Source: Streptomyces formicae (GTDB lineage: Bacteria; Actinomycetota; Actinomycetes; Streptomycetales; Streptomycetaceae). From it: 64,000 bases of DNA. This document shows, piece by piece, positions 8,481 through 17,277 of this stretch. Numbering within the stretch: position 1 is the first letter of the stretch; each line of letters begins with the position of its first letter. The stretch spans positions 7,666,001 to 7,730,000 of the forward strand of contig NZ_CP022685.1 in NCBI RefSeq assembly GCF_002556545.1, read 5' to 3'. The translations under genes were made by a program, and so were the position numbers. A model generated the notes under the pieces. The model was not told the DNA's origin. It saw only the letters and a list, made by a program, of their open reading frames with translations, and did no database searches.

Positions 8481-9346
8481 CGCGATGGCTCGGGCTGCGC
8501 GGGCTCGGGCCGCCGTGTCCACGCGTCCAGGAGCGCGAGCGCCTCTTCGGAGCCGGTGCCCGCCTCCGCGGTGTAGACGCTCAACCGCTGGTCGGGGTCG
8601 GCGGGCAGGGTGAGGGACTCGTAGTTGAGGGTGAGCGGGCCGACGATCGGATGGTGGAAGTGCTTGCTGCCGTGCGTGTGCCGGTGCACGTCCTGGCCGG
8701 CCCACCAGCGGCGGAAGTCCTCGTCCTGGACGGAGAGTTCGCCGACGAGTTCGGCGAGCAGCGGATCGTGGGGATGGCGTCCGGCGTCGCGCCGGAGCGA
8801 GGCGACGATGTCCCGTGCGTGGGTGTCCCAGTGGGCGTAGAGCGAACGGGCTGTCTCGTCGCGGAACATGAACCGCACCAGGTTCCGCTCGCGGTGCGGC
8901 AGCGCGTCGAAGTCGGTGAGCAGCGCGCGTGCCATCCGGTTGGACGCGAGGACGTCCAGGCGCCGCCCCAGCACGAGGGCGGGGGTGTGGTCGAGGATCC
9001 GGAGCAGGTCGCGCAGCCCGGGGCGGACCGGCTGCGGACGGGTCGCCGCGCGCCGGGGCCTGCTCGCGGCGGGCTTGGCGAGCTGGAACAGATGGGTGCG
9101 TTCGACCGGATCGAGGCGCAGCGCGCGGGAGAGGGCGTCGAGCACGGTCTCGGAGACGTTCAGCCGACGTCCGCGCTCCAGGCGTACGTAGTAGTCGACG
9201 CTCACGCCCGCCAGTTGGGCGATCTCCTCGCGGCGCAGTCCGGGCACGCGCCGGGAGCCGCCGTCATCGGGCAGGCCCGCCTGGCGCGGGGTGATCCGCG
9301 CCCGCCGGGAGCGGAGGAACTCAGCGAGAGCCGTGTTGCGGTCCAT
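8477..9346 (-). CDS. XRE/MmyB-type transcriptional regulator
   Basis: 289 residues from ATG at 9346 (a GTG three codons upstream is an alternative). The N-terminal helix-turn-helix (LRREEIAQLAGVSVDYYVRLERGR) is followed by the MmyB ligand-binding domain (TPALVLGRRLDVLASNRMARALL, VRFMFRDETARSLY, DEDFRRWWAGQDVHRH). MmyB-type regulators in Streptomyces usually control an adjacent, divergent oxidoreductase gene and may sense fatty-acid-like ligands. Here an SDR gene starts 209 bases away on the opposite strand and is the likeliest target. Confidence 0.85.
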   Translation of the reverse strand: MDRNTALAEFLRSRRARITPRQAGLPDDGGSRRVPGLRREEIAQLAGVSVDYYVRLERGRRLNVSETVLDALSRALRLDPVERTHLFQLAKPAASRPRRAATRPQPVRPGLRDLLRILDHTPALVLGRRLDVLASNRMARALLTDFDALPHRERNLVRFMFRDETARSLYAHWDTHARDIVASLRRDAGRHPHDPLLAELVGELSVQDEDFRRWWAGQDVHRHTHGSKHFHHPIVGPLTLNYESLTLPADPDQRLSVYTAEAGTGSEEALALLDAWTRRPEPAQPEPSR

Positions 9347-9555
9347 GCCGTTCACGATAGGACGCGGGATCGCCCCGACGGCCCGCGAAGGGGGGACTGG
9401 CAGTCCCCCGGTCCGGCCGTCCCCGGGGCGGGGTGGGCCTCCCTGAAGCCGGTCAGGGGCCGATTCCGGTGCTGAAGTGGAACGCGTCGAGACCGGCCGG
9501 GGCCCAACGGCCCCGGTCGGCCTCTGCCGCCTCGCACCGTACGAAGGGAACTCAT

Positions 9556-10425
9556 ATGTCGAACATGACGGACGTGCCGAGCACCAAGACTTTCCTGATC
9601 ACCGGCGTCAGCACCGGCCTGGGCCGCGCGCTGGGCCGCACGGCGCTGGCCGAGGGCCACCGGGTGGTGGGCACGGTGCGCACCACCGCCGACGCGCGGG
9701 CCTTCGAGGCGCTCGACGGCGACGCGCACGCCCGCGTCCTGGACGTGACCGACCACGACGCGGTGGAGACGGTCGTGGCCGGGGCCGAGTGCGACCTGGG
9801 CCCGGTCGACGTCCTCGTCGCCAACGCCGGGTACGGCCATGACGGCCTCTTCGAGGAGTCCTCGATGGCCGACCTCCGCCGCCAGTTCGACGTGAACGTC
9901 TACGGGACCGTGGCGGTGATCAAGGCCGTCCTTCCGCACATGCGGGAGCGCCGATCGGGCCACATCATCGCCGTCACCTCGATGGGCGGCCTGATCACCA
10001 TGCCGGGCCTGAGCTTCTACCACGGCAGCAAGTTCGCGGTGGAGGGCATCCTCGAAACGCTCGGCAAGGAGGTCGCCGACTTCGGCGTCCACGTCACCGC
10101 CGTCGAGCCGGGCAGCTTCCGGACCGACTGGTCGGGCCGCTCGATGATCCGCGCACCCCGCTCGATCGCCGACTACGACGAGCTGTTCGACCCGCTGCGC
10201 GCCCGGCGCGTCAACGGCAGCGGAACCCAGCCGGGCGACCCGGACAAGGCGGCGGCCGCGGTGCTGCGCGTGGTGGCCGCCGACCAGCCCCCGACGCGCC
10301 TGCTGCTCGGCACCGACGCCCTGCGACTCGTCGAGGCAGGACGTGCCGCCTTCGAACACGAGATGCGCGCATGGGTCGACGTATCGGCCTCCACCGACTT
10401 CGACGAGGTCGGCAGGTCCGCCTGA
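9556..10425 (+). CDS. SDR-family oxidoreductase
   Basis: 289 residues from ATG at 9556, with GAAGGGAA as ribosome site. It is a classical short-chain dehydrogenase: nucleotide-binding TGVSTGLG at residues 16-23, NAGYG, the catalytic Ser in AVTSMGG, and Tyr155/Lys159 (YHGSK). The C-terminal extension is typical of the larger, quinone-oxidoreductase-like SDRs that neighbour MmyB regulators. NAD(P)H-dependent reduction of an unknown carbonyl substrate is expected. It diverges from the MmyB gene, which probably regulates it. Confidence 0.85.
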   Translation: MSNMTDVPSTKTFLITGVSTGLGRALGRTALAEGHRVVGTVRTTADARAFEALDGDAHARVLDVTDHDAVETVVAGAECDLGPVDVLVANAGYGHDGLFEESSMADLRRQFDVNVYGTVAVIKAVLPHMRERRSGHIIAVTSMGGLITMPGLSFYHGSKFAVEGILETLGKEVADFGVHVTAVEPGSFRTDWSGRSMIRAPRSIADYDELFDPLRARRVNGSGTQPGDPDKAAAAVLRVVAADQPPTRLLLGTDALRLVEAGRAAFEHEMRAWVDVSASTDFDEVGRSA

Positions 10426-10459
10426 CCCCCGCGCGTTCCGTCTCCGTGCGCCCGGCCGC

Positions 10460-11347
10460 TCACGGCGCCGTGGACATCACCAGCTCGAGCACCTTCCGGT
10501 CCGCCTCCGCGTCCGCCCGCTCGTCGGGAGTGCCGGGGTAGGTGTCCAGGAGCACGTCGGTGGCGCCCAGCTCCGCGAGGGTCTCCAGGTCGGCGCGGAT
10601 CTGGTCGGCACTGCCGTGCCCGAGCGGGCGCTCCGCCGTGTCCTCCTGCTGACCGAGCCGGATCTGCAGCCGCGGTACGAGGGCGGGGACCGGGCGGCCC
10701 GCCGCTTCCGCCTCCCTGGCGAGGCGCGGGAGCGCGTCGCGCAGCGCCTCCAGGGTCGGCATGAACGGGTGCCAGCCCTCGCCGAGGCGCGCGGCGCGGA
10801 CCTGCGCGGCGGGGGAGTTGCCGCCCACCCAGACGGGCAGGTGCGGGCTCGTCGCGGGGGCGGGGGCGGTGCGGACGCCTTCGTACGAGACGTACTCGCC
10901 CCGGAAGGACGTCGGATCCTCCGCCCAGGCGGCGCGGATCGCCGCCAGGTACTCGTCGGTGATCGCGCCGCGCTCGCGGAAGGGCACGCCGAGCACCTCG
11001 TACTCGGCCGCCGACCAGCCCACCCCGGCGCCCAGGATGAACCCGGCGTCGTTCAGCCGGTCGATGTTGGCGGCCATGCGCGCGGTCTGGAGCGGATGCC
11101 GGTAGGGGATGACGGTGATGGTCGTGCCCAGGCGCAGCCCCGGCACGCGCCCCGCGAGGTGCGCGGCGAGCACGAACTGGTCGTAGAACGGCGCCGGATA
11201 GACCGTGTGGACGTCCTCGGTCACCGCGATGTGGTCGGAGATCATCGCGAACTCGAGTCCGAGGTCGCGGGCGTCGGTGGCCTGTCGTACGAGGGATTCG
11301 GGGGTCGTGCCCGAGCCGAAGTTGAGGAGATTCACGCCGTATCGCAT
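10460..11347 (-). CDS. LLM-class F420-dependent oxidoreductase
   Basis: 295 residues from ATG at 11347 (the protein opens MRYGVNLLNFG; an upstream in-frame extension lacks family character). The luciferase-like barrel shows LGLEFAMISDHI, LRLGTTITVIPYRHPLQTARMAANIDRLNDAGFILGAG in short conserved blocks and LPVWVGGNSPAAQVRAARLGEGWHPF. These features are typical of actinobacterial F420-binding enzymes rather than FMN monooxygenases, though this cannot be settled by eye. It is convergent with the SDR gene and stands alone. Confidence 0.82.
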   Translation of the reverse strand: MRYGVNLLNFGSGTTPESLVRQATDARDLGLEFAMISDHIAVTEDVHTVYPAPFYDQFVLAAHLAGRVPGLRLGTTITVIPYRHPLQTARMAANIDRLNDAGFILGAGVGWSAAEYEVLGVPFRERGAITDEYLAAIRAAWAEDPTSFRGEYVSYEGVRTAPAPATSPHLPVWVGGNSPAAQVRAARLGEGWHPFMPTLEALRDALPRLAREAEAAGRPVPALVPRLQIRLGQQEDTAERPLGHGSADQIRADLETLAELGATDVLLDTYPGTPDERADAEADRKVLELVMSTAP

Positions 11348-11428
11348 GGGCGCAGTCTTGATGATCAAGTCCGGGCCTGTCGAACCGGGCGGAACCGACA
11401 TTTCCCTTACGCGGCAAGCGTGTTGGCG

Positions 11429-12025
11429 CTAGTGGGGACGGACGTTCCACCCCGCCACCACGGGCCTGCCGTGCTCGGTGCTCAGTCGGCTCACCGTGCC
11501 CGTGGCCAGCAGGAACATCGATCCGCCCGAGGTGGGCAGACCGAGGCGGCGGGCCGCGAGGACGCGCAGGAAGTGGCTGTGCGCGAAGAGGACCACGCTG
11601 CCCTCGTTGTCGGCGAGCGCCGCGTCGACCTTGGCCAGCATCCGGTCGGCGCGCTCACCGACCTGGTCGGGCGTCTCGCCGGGGTGCTCGGGAGGACCGG
11701 GCGCCACGCCGTCCGTGAAGAGGTACCAGTCGGGGCGTGTGCGATGGATCTCGACCGTCGTGAGGCCCTCGTACGCGCCGTACTCCCACTCGCTCAGATC
11801 CTCGTCGACCCGCGCGTCCGCGAACCCGGCGAGCTCGGCGGTCTCCCGCGCCCGCCCGCGCGGGCTGGTGAACGCCGCGCCGATCCGGTACGTGCCGACG
11901 AGCGGCGCGAGCCTGCGCGCCTGCTCCCTGCCGTTGTCCGTCAGCGGGATGTCCGTCCAACTGGTGTGCTGCCCGGAGAGGGCCCACGGCGTCTCGCCGT
12001 GCCGGACGAGGAGCAGATCGCCCAT
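11429..12025 (-). CDS. Histidine phosphatase family protein
   Basis: 198 residues from ATG at 12025 (an ATG four codons upstream is also possible). LLLVRHGET carries the phospho-accepting His, with further active-site residues in TSPRGRARETAEL (Arg), LSEWEYGAYEG (Glu) and VVLFAHSHFLRVLAARRLG (second His). This is the branch of the phosphoglycerate-mutase superfamily that acts as acid or sugar phosphatases; the substrate cannot be read from sequence. It has no clear operon partner. Confidence 0.85.
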   Translation of the reverse strand: MGDLLLVRHGETPWALSGQHTSWTDIPLTDNGREQARRLAPLVGTYRIGAAFTSPRGRARETAELAGFADARVDEDLSEWEYGAYEGLTTVEIHRTRPDWYLFTDGVAPGPPEHPGETPDQVGERADRMLAKVDAALADNEGSVVLFAHSHFLRVLAARRLGLPTSGGSMFLLATGTVSRLSTEHGRPVVAGWNVRPH

Positions 12026-12127
12026 GGTCGCGCGCATCCTGTTCTTCAGGTGGGTGGCGGAACCGTCCGGTCCCGCCACCCACGAGACTGCCACGCGGTG
12101 GAGGTCACCCGCGCGAGGGGGGCCTCG

Positions 12128-12922
12128 TCAGAGGCCCTGAGGCACCCGTGCGGGCCGCCCGGAGCCGCGCGTCAGGGCGTAGCCCCCGACGCCCGCGAGC
12201 GCCGCGAGGACACCGCCGCCCGCCGTCCACAGCCAGCGCGAGGACCACCAGCCGCCCGCCCAGCCGTCCTCCGGCTCGGTGACGGCCGCGGGCCGCGCCT
12301 TGTCCGAGCCCGCGCCCGGCACCAGCGGCTCGCCGAGCGTGCCGTCCACGGCCTGCGCGCCGCCCGCGTCGGTCGTGGTGACCTTCGTCCGGACGCTCAG
12401 CGGCAGACCGAGGTCGTCGGCCTTGAGGTCCCTGACCGTGAGCCGCAGGAAGTACGTGCCCGGCAGCGGATCGTTGGCCCACTGCTCCGACCAGGCCCGC
12501 ACCGTGCGCAGCGAGCAGGACAGCGAGACGGACTCGGCGTCCTGCGCCACGGTCCTGGTCGGCGTGCCGAGGCGGCACGCCTGACGGCGCCTGAGGCCGT
12601 CGTACACGTCGACCTGCCAGGTGGCGGCGGCGTGCCGGGCCGCGGCGTCCGGCAGCTTCACCGTGGCGTGCACGGTGGCGCGCTGCCCGGTGTACACGGG
12701 GAACGCCCAGTACAGGTAGTCGCCCGTGGACGCCTGTGCCGTGGCCTCCTGGTCGGGGCGGATCGCGGTGGCGGTGCGGAAGGAGGTGCCCGCGTCGGTC
12801 GGCGCCTCGGCGTCGTCCTTGTCGCCGCCGTCGGCGAAGGCCGCGCCCGCGGCCCCCGAGAGGGCGAGCAGGGCGGCGCAGGTCGCTGCGGCGAGGCGGC
12901 TCAACACGCGTGTCGTACGCAT
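12128..12922 (-). CDS. Secreted, C-terminally anchored protein paired with vWA protein
   Basis: 264 residues from ATG at 12922, which shares one base with the stop of the upstream vWA gene (TGATG). It has a signal peptide (VLSRLAAATCAALLALSGAAGAAFA), an all-beta extracellular region (GDYLYWAFPVYTGQRATVHATVKLP, TYFLRLTVRDL) and a C-terminal membrane anchor (WLWTAGGGVLAALAGVGGYAL) with a basic tail. Two cysteines in the middle may form a disulfide. The function is unknown; coupling to the vWA gene suggests the two products form an envelope complex. Confidence 0.65.
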   Translation of the reverse strand: MRTTRVLSRLAAATCAALLALSGAAGAAFADGGDKDDAEAPTDAGTSFRTATAIRPDQEATAQASTGDYLYWAFPVYTGQRATVHATVKLPDAAARHAAATWQVDVYDGLRRRQACRLGTPTRTVAQDAESVSLSCSLRTVRAWSEQWANDPLPGTYFLRLTVRDLKADDLGLPLSVRTKVTTTDAGGAQAVDGTLGEPLVPGAGSDKARPAAVTEPEDGWAGGWWSSRWLWTAGGGVLAALAGVGGYALTRGSGRPARVPQGL

Positions 12923-14217
12923 CAGTTGGTCCTCCAGACCGCGAAGCGCCAGCGAGAGACCCAGCCCCAGACCAGACCGGCGACGAAGCCGGTGAGGACC
13001 AGCAGGCCGAGCAGCCACCAGCCGTGGCCGAGCCCGAAGAACGCCACGTCGGACGCCTCGTCGGGGGAGTCGACCAGATCGACGGCGAGCTCGACGGGCA
13101 GGCCCGGGGTCGTCTTCACCGAAGCGGGCGCCGAGAAGGAGTTGCTGACGCGCAGACAGACGGTCTCGGCGGTGTCCTCCTCGTCCTCGTCGTCCGCCTC
13201 GGGGACCGGGTGGCGAAGCCCCGTCGAGATCACGTCGGTGCGCCCGTCGCCGGACTCCTGACCGCGCACGAGCTCGCGCCCGTTCGGCGTCTCGGCGCGC
13301 AGCAGCACGCCGTAGTCCGGGTTGACGGCCCGGTCGGCGGCGACGCTCACGGAGGCGCGCAGCTCCTTGCCCGCGGGCACGTTCACGCGGTACCAGCGGT
13401 GCTCGCCGAACTTCTCGCGGTCGGTGTACAGGCCGGACTTCAGCTCCGGCGCGGCGGAGCACTCCGCGGTGCCCTTCGCCTCGACCGGTGTCACCACCGG
13501 GTCGGCCGCGCGGTCCACCAACTGCTTGACGCGGCCCGAGAGTTCATCGGTGTGCCGGATCGAGGTGTACGTGCCGCCGGTGGCCTCGGCGATGCAGCTC
13601 AGCTGGTCGCGGGTCTTGGCGTCGGGGACCAGGCCCAGGGTGTCGATGGTGAGGTTGATGCCCTTGGCGGAGATCTCGCGGGCCACCACGCACGGGTCGA
13701 GCGGCTGGCAGGTGTCCTCGCCGTCGGAGATCAGCACGATGCGGCGGCTGCGCTCGGCGTCGTCGTCCTTCGTCAGGTCGTCGGCGGCCTTGAGCAGCGT
13801 CGGGCCGATCGGGGTCCAGCCGGTCGGCGCGAGGGTCGCCACCGCCGTCTTCGCGTCGGTGCGGCCCGCCTTGTCGAGCTGCTCCACGGGGTAGAGCAGC
13901 TCGGTGTCCTTGCAGCCCGTCTTGCGGTCGTCGCCGCGGTAGTTGGCGCCCAGGGTGCGTATGCCGAGCGCCACCTCGTCCGGGGTCGCGTCGAGGACCT
14001 CGTTGAAGGCCTGCTTCGCCGCGGCCATCCGGGACTTGCCGTCGATGTCGCGGGCCCGCATGGAGCCGCTGACGTCGAGGACGAGCTCGACCTTGGGGGA
14101 GGGCCGTGCCGGTTCGTCGCCGTCGTCCGCGACGGCGGGGCCCGCCGTGACGAGCCCGGCGGTCAGGGCCGCGAGCAGGGCGATAGCCCAGGCCGTCGGC
14201 CGTTGTCTTGTGATCAT
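12922..14217 (-). CDS. Membrane-anchored von Willebrand factor A protein
   Basis: 431 residues. A signal peptide (AWAIALLAALTAGLVTAGPAVA) precedes a vWA domain with the metal-site motif DVSGSM near residue 48, TGWTPIG and LISDGEDTC. A second beta-rich domain follows (HRWYRVNVPAGKELRASVSV, a segment similar in style to the neighbouring protein), then an acidic stretch and a C-terminal transmembrane segment (GWWLLGLLVLTGFVAGLVWGW). It is predicted to bind partner proteins through the metal site on the outer face of the membrane. It is cotranscribed with the gene downstream. Confidence 0.82.
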   Translation of the reverse strand: MITRQRPTAWAIALLAALTAGLVTAGPAVADDGDEPARPSPKVELVLDVSGSMRARDIDGKSRMAAAKQAFNEVLDATPDEVALGIRTLGANYRGDDRKTGCKDTELLYPVEQLDKAGRTDAKTAVATLAPTGWTPIGPTLLKAADDLTKDDDAERSRRIVLISDGEDTCQPLDPCVVAREISAKGINLTIDTLGLVPDAKTRDQLSCIAEATGGTYTSIRHTDELSGRVKQLVDRAADPVVTPVEAKGTAECSAAPELKSGLYTDREKFGEHRWYRVNVPAGKELRASVSVAADRAVNPDYGVLLRAETPNGRELVRGQESGDGRTDVISTGLRHPVPEADDEDEEDTAETVCLRVSNSFSAPASVKTTPGLPVELAVDLVDSPDEASDVAFFGLGHGWWLLGLLVLTGFVAGLVWGWVSRWRFAVWRTN

Positions 14218-14296
14218 CGCCGGATCCTATTGATCTCGGCGGTGATACCCAAAACGGCGTCAGGAAGACGCCCCCGTCAGGGGCGTGGGGCCGCGC

Positions 14297-15526
14297 TCAG
14301 CGCCTCAGCTCGCGCCCCCCGAACGCCCCCGTCCCGTCCGCCTGCCGCCACCACGTCTCCATGCCCGCCTGATCCATGGCGCTCCAGTCCGGCGTCCCCT
14401 GGACCAACGCGCCGCCGAGCCGCCGCCCCAGATCCACCATCGAGCGGCCGGACAGCGTGCGGTCGGTGTCGTACGTGTCGAGCGCGTCCGTCCACGTGTC
14501 CGCCGTGGCGAGCGCGGACTCCAGGACCGTGGCGTCCTGCAACGCCTTGACCGCGCCCGCGCCCGTGTGCGGCCTGGCGACCGCGGCCGCGTCGCCGACC
14601 AGGAGCACGCGGTCGGCGGTGCAGCGCGGCGCCGTGAAGTCGTACATCGGCTGGAGGAAGAGCTCCTCGGGGGCCGTCGCGAGCAGGACCGCGCCCCAGT
14701 ACGGCGGCAGGAGCTCGTCGGCGACGTACCCGAGATGGGCGGAGAGCGCCTCGGTGAGGCCGCCGGGCGGCAGGCTCGTGGGTCCGGTGAGCTGCAGGTC
14801 GAGGCCGAGGCCCAGATCGAGGTCGGGGGGCGGCGCGGTGTACAGGACCCAGTTGACGCGGCGGCCGCCCGCGCCGTCCGGGATGCGGTAGATGATCACG
14901 TGCCCGCCGGGGAAGACCGCGTACACGCAGTCCTCGTCGTCCCACAGGCCCGGATCCGTCAGGCGGGCCTCGGGGAACGCGCCGCGCCAGGCGAGGTACC
15001 CGGCGTAGGCGGGGCGCACGTCGCCGAACGCGGCCGCGCGGGCCACCGAGCGGTAGCCGTCGGCGCCGATGACGAGGTCGACGTGCTCGGCCCCGTCCGC
15101 GGTCTCGACCCGCACGCCGCCCGGTTCCGGGCGCAGCGCTGTCACGGGAGTGCCCGCGCGGAAGTCGGCGCCCGCGGGAACGCGGCTCCTCAACTCCCGC
15201 CACAGCGGACCCCAGTTGTACGTACGGAAGGGGAACGGCATCACGGCGATCTCCCGGCCCACCGGGGCGGGGGCCGCGTCGTCCCTGACGTACCAGCGCC
15301 GCCGCACGAGCTGCACCCACGGCATGCCCGCGTCCATGTACCCGGCCGAGGACAGCTCCGCGTAACGGGCGTCGTGCACGGCGAGCCCCACGCCCCGGTC
15401 CGCCAGGTCGCCCGCCGCGCGCTCGTACACGGTGATCTCGTCCGCACCCCCGCGGTACGCGGCCAGCGCCGCCGCACACCCCGCGATGCTGCCACCCACG
15501 ACAGCGACCTTGCCTCCACGCATCAT
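14297..15526 (-). CDS. FAD-dependent monooxygenase
   Basis: 409 residues from the first of two consecutive ATG codons at 15526, with AGGATGG upstream. The FAD fold shows the dinucleotide motif VVGGSIAGCAAALAAYRGG at the N terminus, the LVIGADGYRSVARA (DG) motif in the middle and LLVGDAAAVARPHTGAGAVKALQDA (GD motif), as in aromatic hydroxylases. NAD(P)H-dependent hydroxylation of an unknown substrate is expected. Spacing to the downstream vWA gene (79 bases) gives no firm operon evidence. Confidence 0.82.
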   Translation of the reverse strand: MMRGGKVAVVGGSIAGCAAALAAYRGGADEITVYERAAGDLADRGVGLAVHDARYAELSSAGYMDAGMPWVQLVRRRWYVRDDAAPAPVGREIAVMPFPFRTYNWGPLWRELRSRVPAGADFRAGTPVTALRPEPGGVRVETADGAEHVDLVIGADGYRSVARAAAFGDVRPAYAGYLAWRGAFPEARLTDPGLWDDEDCVYAVFPGGHVIIYRIPDGAGGRRVNWVLYTAPPPDLDLGLGLDLQLTGPTSLPPGGLTEALSAHLGYVADELLPPYWGAVLLATAPEELFLQPMYDFTAPRCTADRVLLVGDAAAVARPHTGAGAVKALQDATVLESALATADTWTDALDTYDTDRTLSGRSMVDLGRRLGGALVQGTPDWSAMDQAGMETWWRQADGTGAFGGRELRR

Positions 15527-15558
15527 GGCGCCATCCTGGCAGGCGGGGTGACCGTCTG

Positions 15559-15927
15559 TCAGGGCAGTGACACTCCGCGTCCGGCGAAGAACGGCTCGAA
15601 CCGGTCGGTGGGGAGTTCGGCGGTGCGGGTGTCCGCGTCGATGCCCGACGGGTTGTGGAAGTGCAGCAGCCCTTCGGCCGTACGCCGGGTCAGCAGGACC
15701 AGGTGGCCGCCCCTGCCCGGCGCGGGGCGGTGCGGGCGGCGGATCTCGTAGTGCACGGAGGCGATGACCTGCCGTCCCCCGTCGAGGAGTTCGACGATCT
15801 CCCCGACGGTGAGGTCCCGGTGGACCTCGGCGTCGACGCCGTGCTCCGCACGGGCGTACTCCGCGAACGGGGCGTAGACCATGCCCCGGATCACCCCGTT
15901 TTCCTCCGTGTACGCGCCGTACTTGAG
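15559..15927 (-). pseudogene. 5'-truncated C39-like peptidase remnant
   Basis: The frame encodes the C-terminal half of a papain-like C39 peptidase: GAYTEENGVIRGMVYAPFAEY, ASVHYEIR, GGHLVLLT (catalytic His) and FHNPSG, ending FFAGRGVSL. The N-terminal half with the catalytic Cys is missing. Upstream of residues LKYGAYT the sequence changes into the dispersed 20-bp repeat region (15928-15975). A GTG at 15894 could start a 111-residue product, but it would lack the nucleophile. I read this as a decayed gene whose 5' part was lost at the repeat. Confidence 0.65.
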
Positions 15928-15951
15928 GGCTGCCGGTCGTCCGTGGCTGGT

Positions 15952-15971
15952 CGCGCAGTTCCCCGCGCCCC
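15952..15971 (-). repeat. Dispersed 20-bp intergenic repeat, single arm
   Basis: The sequence CGCGCAGTTCCCCGCGCCCC is identical to an outer arm of the composite repeat at 60480-60499. It lies between the aminotransferase stop codon and the truncated peptidase remnant. On the minus strand it directly precedes the remaining peptidase coding sequence. Confidence 0.85.
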
Positions 15972-15981
15972 TTCGGGCGCC

Positions 15982-17193
15982 CTACTGACGGTAGCTGCTG
16001 AGGAAGCGGCCGATGCGGCTGATCGCCGCGTCGAGGTCGTCGGCGTGGGGGAGCGTCAGGATACGGAAGTGGTCGGGGGCGGCCCAGTTGAAGCCCGTGC
16101 CCTGGACGACCTGGATCTTCTCCTGGAGGAGCAGGTCGAGGACGAACTTCTCGTCGTCGTGGATCGGGTGGACCTTCGGGTCCAGGCGCGGGAAGGCGTA
16201 GAGCGCGCCCTTCGGCTTCACGCAGGAGACGCCGGGGATCTCGTTCAGCTTCTCCCACGCCTTGTCGCGCTGCTCGTGCAACCGGCCGCCGGGCGCGGTG
16301 AGTTCGTGGATGGACTGGCGTCCGCCGAGCGCCGCCTGGATGGCGTACTGCGCCGGGGCGTTGGGGCAGAGCCGCATGGAGGCGAGCATCGTCAGCCCCT
16401 CCAGGTAGCTCTTCGCGTGCTGCTGCGGCCCGGTCACGACCAGCCAGCCGGACCGGAAACCGGCCACGCGGTACGTCTTCGACAGACCGCAGAAGGTGAG
16501 GACGACGAGATCCGGGGCGAGCGCGGCGACGCTGTGGTGCACGGCGTCGTCGTACAGGATCTGGTCGTAGATCTCGTCGGCGAAGACCATCAGGCCGTGG
16601 CGGCGCGCGAGATCGAGGATGCCCTCCAGGATCTCCTTCGGATAGACCGCGCCCGTCGGGTTGTTGGGGTTGATGATCACGACAGCCTTGGTGCGGTCGG
16701 TGATCTTCGACGCCATGTCGTCGAGGTCCGGGTACCAGTCGGCCGACTCGTCGCACACGTAGTGGACGGCCTTGCCTCCGGAGAGGGTCGTCACGGCGGT
16801 CCACAGAGGGAAGTCGGGCGCGGGGATGAGGACTTCGTCGCCGTCCTCGAGGAGCGCCTGTACGGCCATGGTGACCAGCTCGGAGACGCCGTTGCCGAGA
16901 AAGACGTCGTCTACGGAGACGTCGTTCAGGCCGAGCGCCTGATATCGCTGGGCGACGGCGCGCCGGGCGGAGAGGACGCCGCGCGAGTCCGTGTAGCCGT
17001 GCGCGTTCGGGAGCATCCGGATCATGTCCTGGACGATCTCCTCGGGCGCCTCGAAGCCGAACAGCGCGGGGTTGCCCGTGTTGAGGCGCAGGACACTGTG
17101 GCCCGCCTCCTCCAGGGCGTTGGCGTGCTCGATGACCGGGCCCCGGATCTCGTAACAGACCTCGCTGAGCTTGCTCGACTGCCGGAACTCCAT
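15982..17193 (-). CDS. Class I aminotransferase, AlaA/AlaT-like
   Basis: 403 residues from ATG at 17193. PLP-enzyme signatures: RLNTGNPALFGFEAPEEI at the N terminus, GVSELVTMAVQALL, PNNPTGAVYPKE, DEIYDQILYD and the Schiff-base Lys in LSKTYRVAGFRSGW. These match the alanine/aspartate aminotransferase group that makes alanine from pyruvate and glutamate (AlaA type), including the FRSGW segment. It diverges from the HxlR regulator, with palindromic sites between them. Exact amino-acid specificity is inferred from family resemblance. Confidence 0.87.
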   Translation of the reverse strand: MEFRQSSKLSEVCYEIRGPVIEHANALEEAGHSVLRLNTGNPALFGFEAPEEIVQDMIRMLPNAHGYTDSRGVLSARRAVAQRYQALGLNDVSVDDVFLGNGVSELVTMAVQALLEDGDEVLIPAPDFPLWTAVTTLSGGKAVHYVCDESADWYPDLDDMASKITDRTKAVVIINPNNPTGAVYPKEILEGILDLARRHGLMVFADEIYDQILYDDAVHHSVAALAPDLVVLTFCGLSKTYRVAGFRSGWLVVTGPQQHAKSYLEGLTMLASMRLCPNAPAQYAIQAALGGRQSIHELTAPGGRLHEQRDKAWEKLNEIPGVSCVKPKGALYAFPRLDPKVHPIHDDEKFVLDLLLQEKIQVVQGTGFNWAAPDHFRILTLPHADDLDAAISRIGRFLSSYRQ

Positions 17194-17220
17194 GCGCTGC
17201 GCCTCCCGTGACGTGTCTTA

Positions 17221-17270
17221 CTTGGTTTTACCAAGCCTGCGCTTGGAAAGTCCAACAACTTGCATAGACT
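17221..17270 (+). promoter_or_regulatory. HxlR promoter with paired operator-like palindromes
   Basis: The palindromes CTTGG-N5-CCAAG (17221-17235) and TTGGA-AAG-TCCAA (17243-17255) repeat the TTGG half-site 21 bases apart, two helical turns. TTGGAA at 17243-17248 and TAGACT at 17265-17270 form a -35/-10 pair with a 16-base spacer. The predicted start of transcription then falls at or next to the ATG at 17278, suggesting a leaderless mRNA. Autoregulation and control of the divergent aminotransferase are inferred. Confidence 0.5.
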
Positions 17271-17277
17271 ATGCCGC

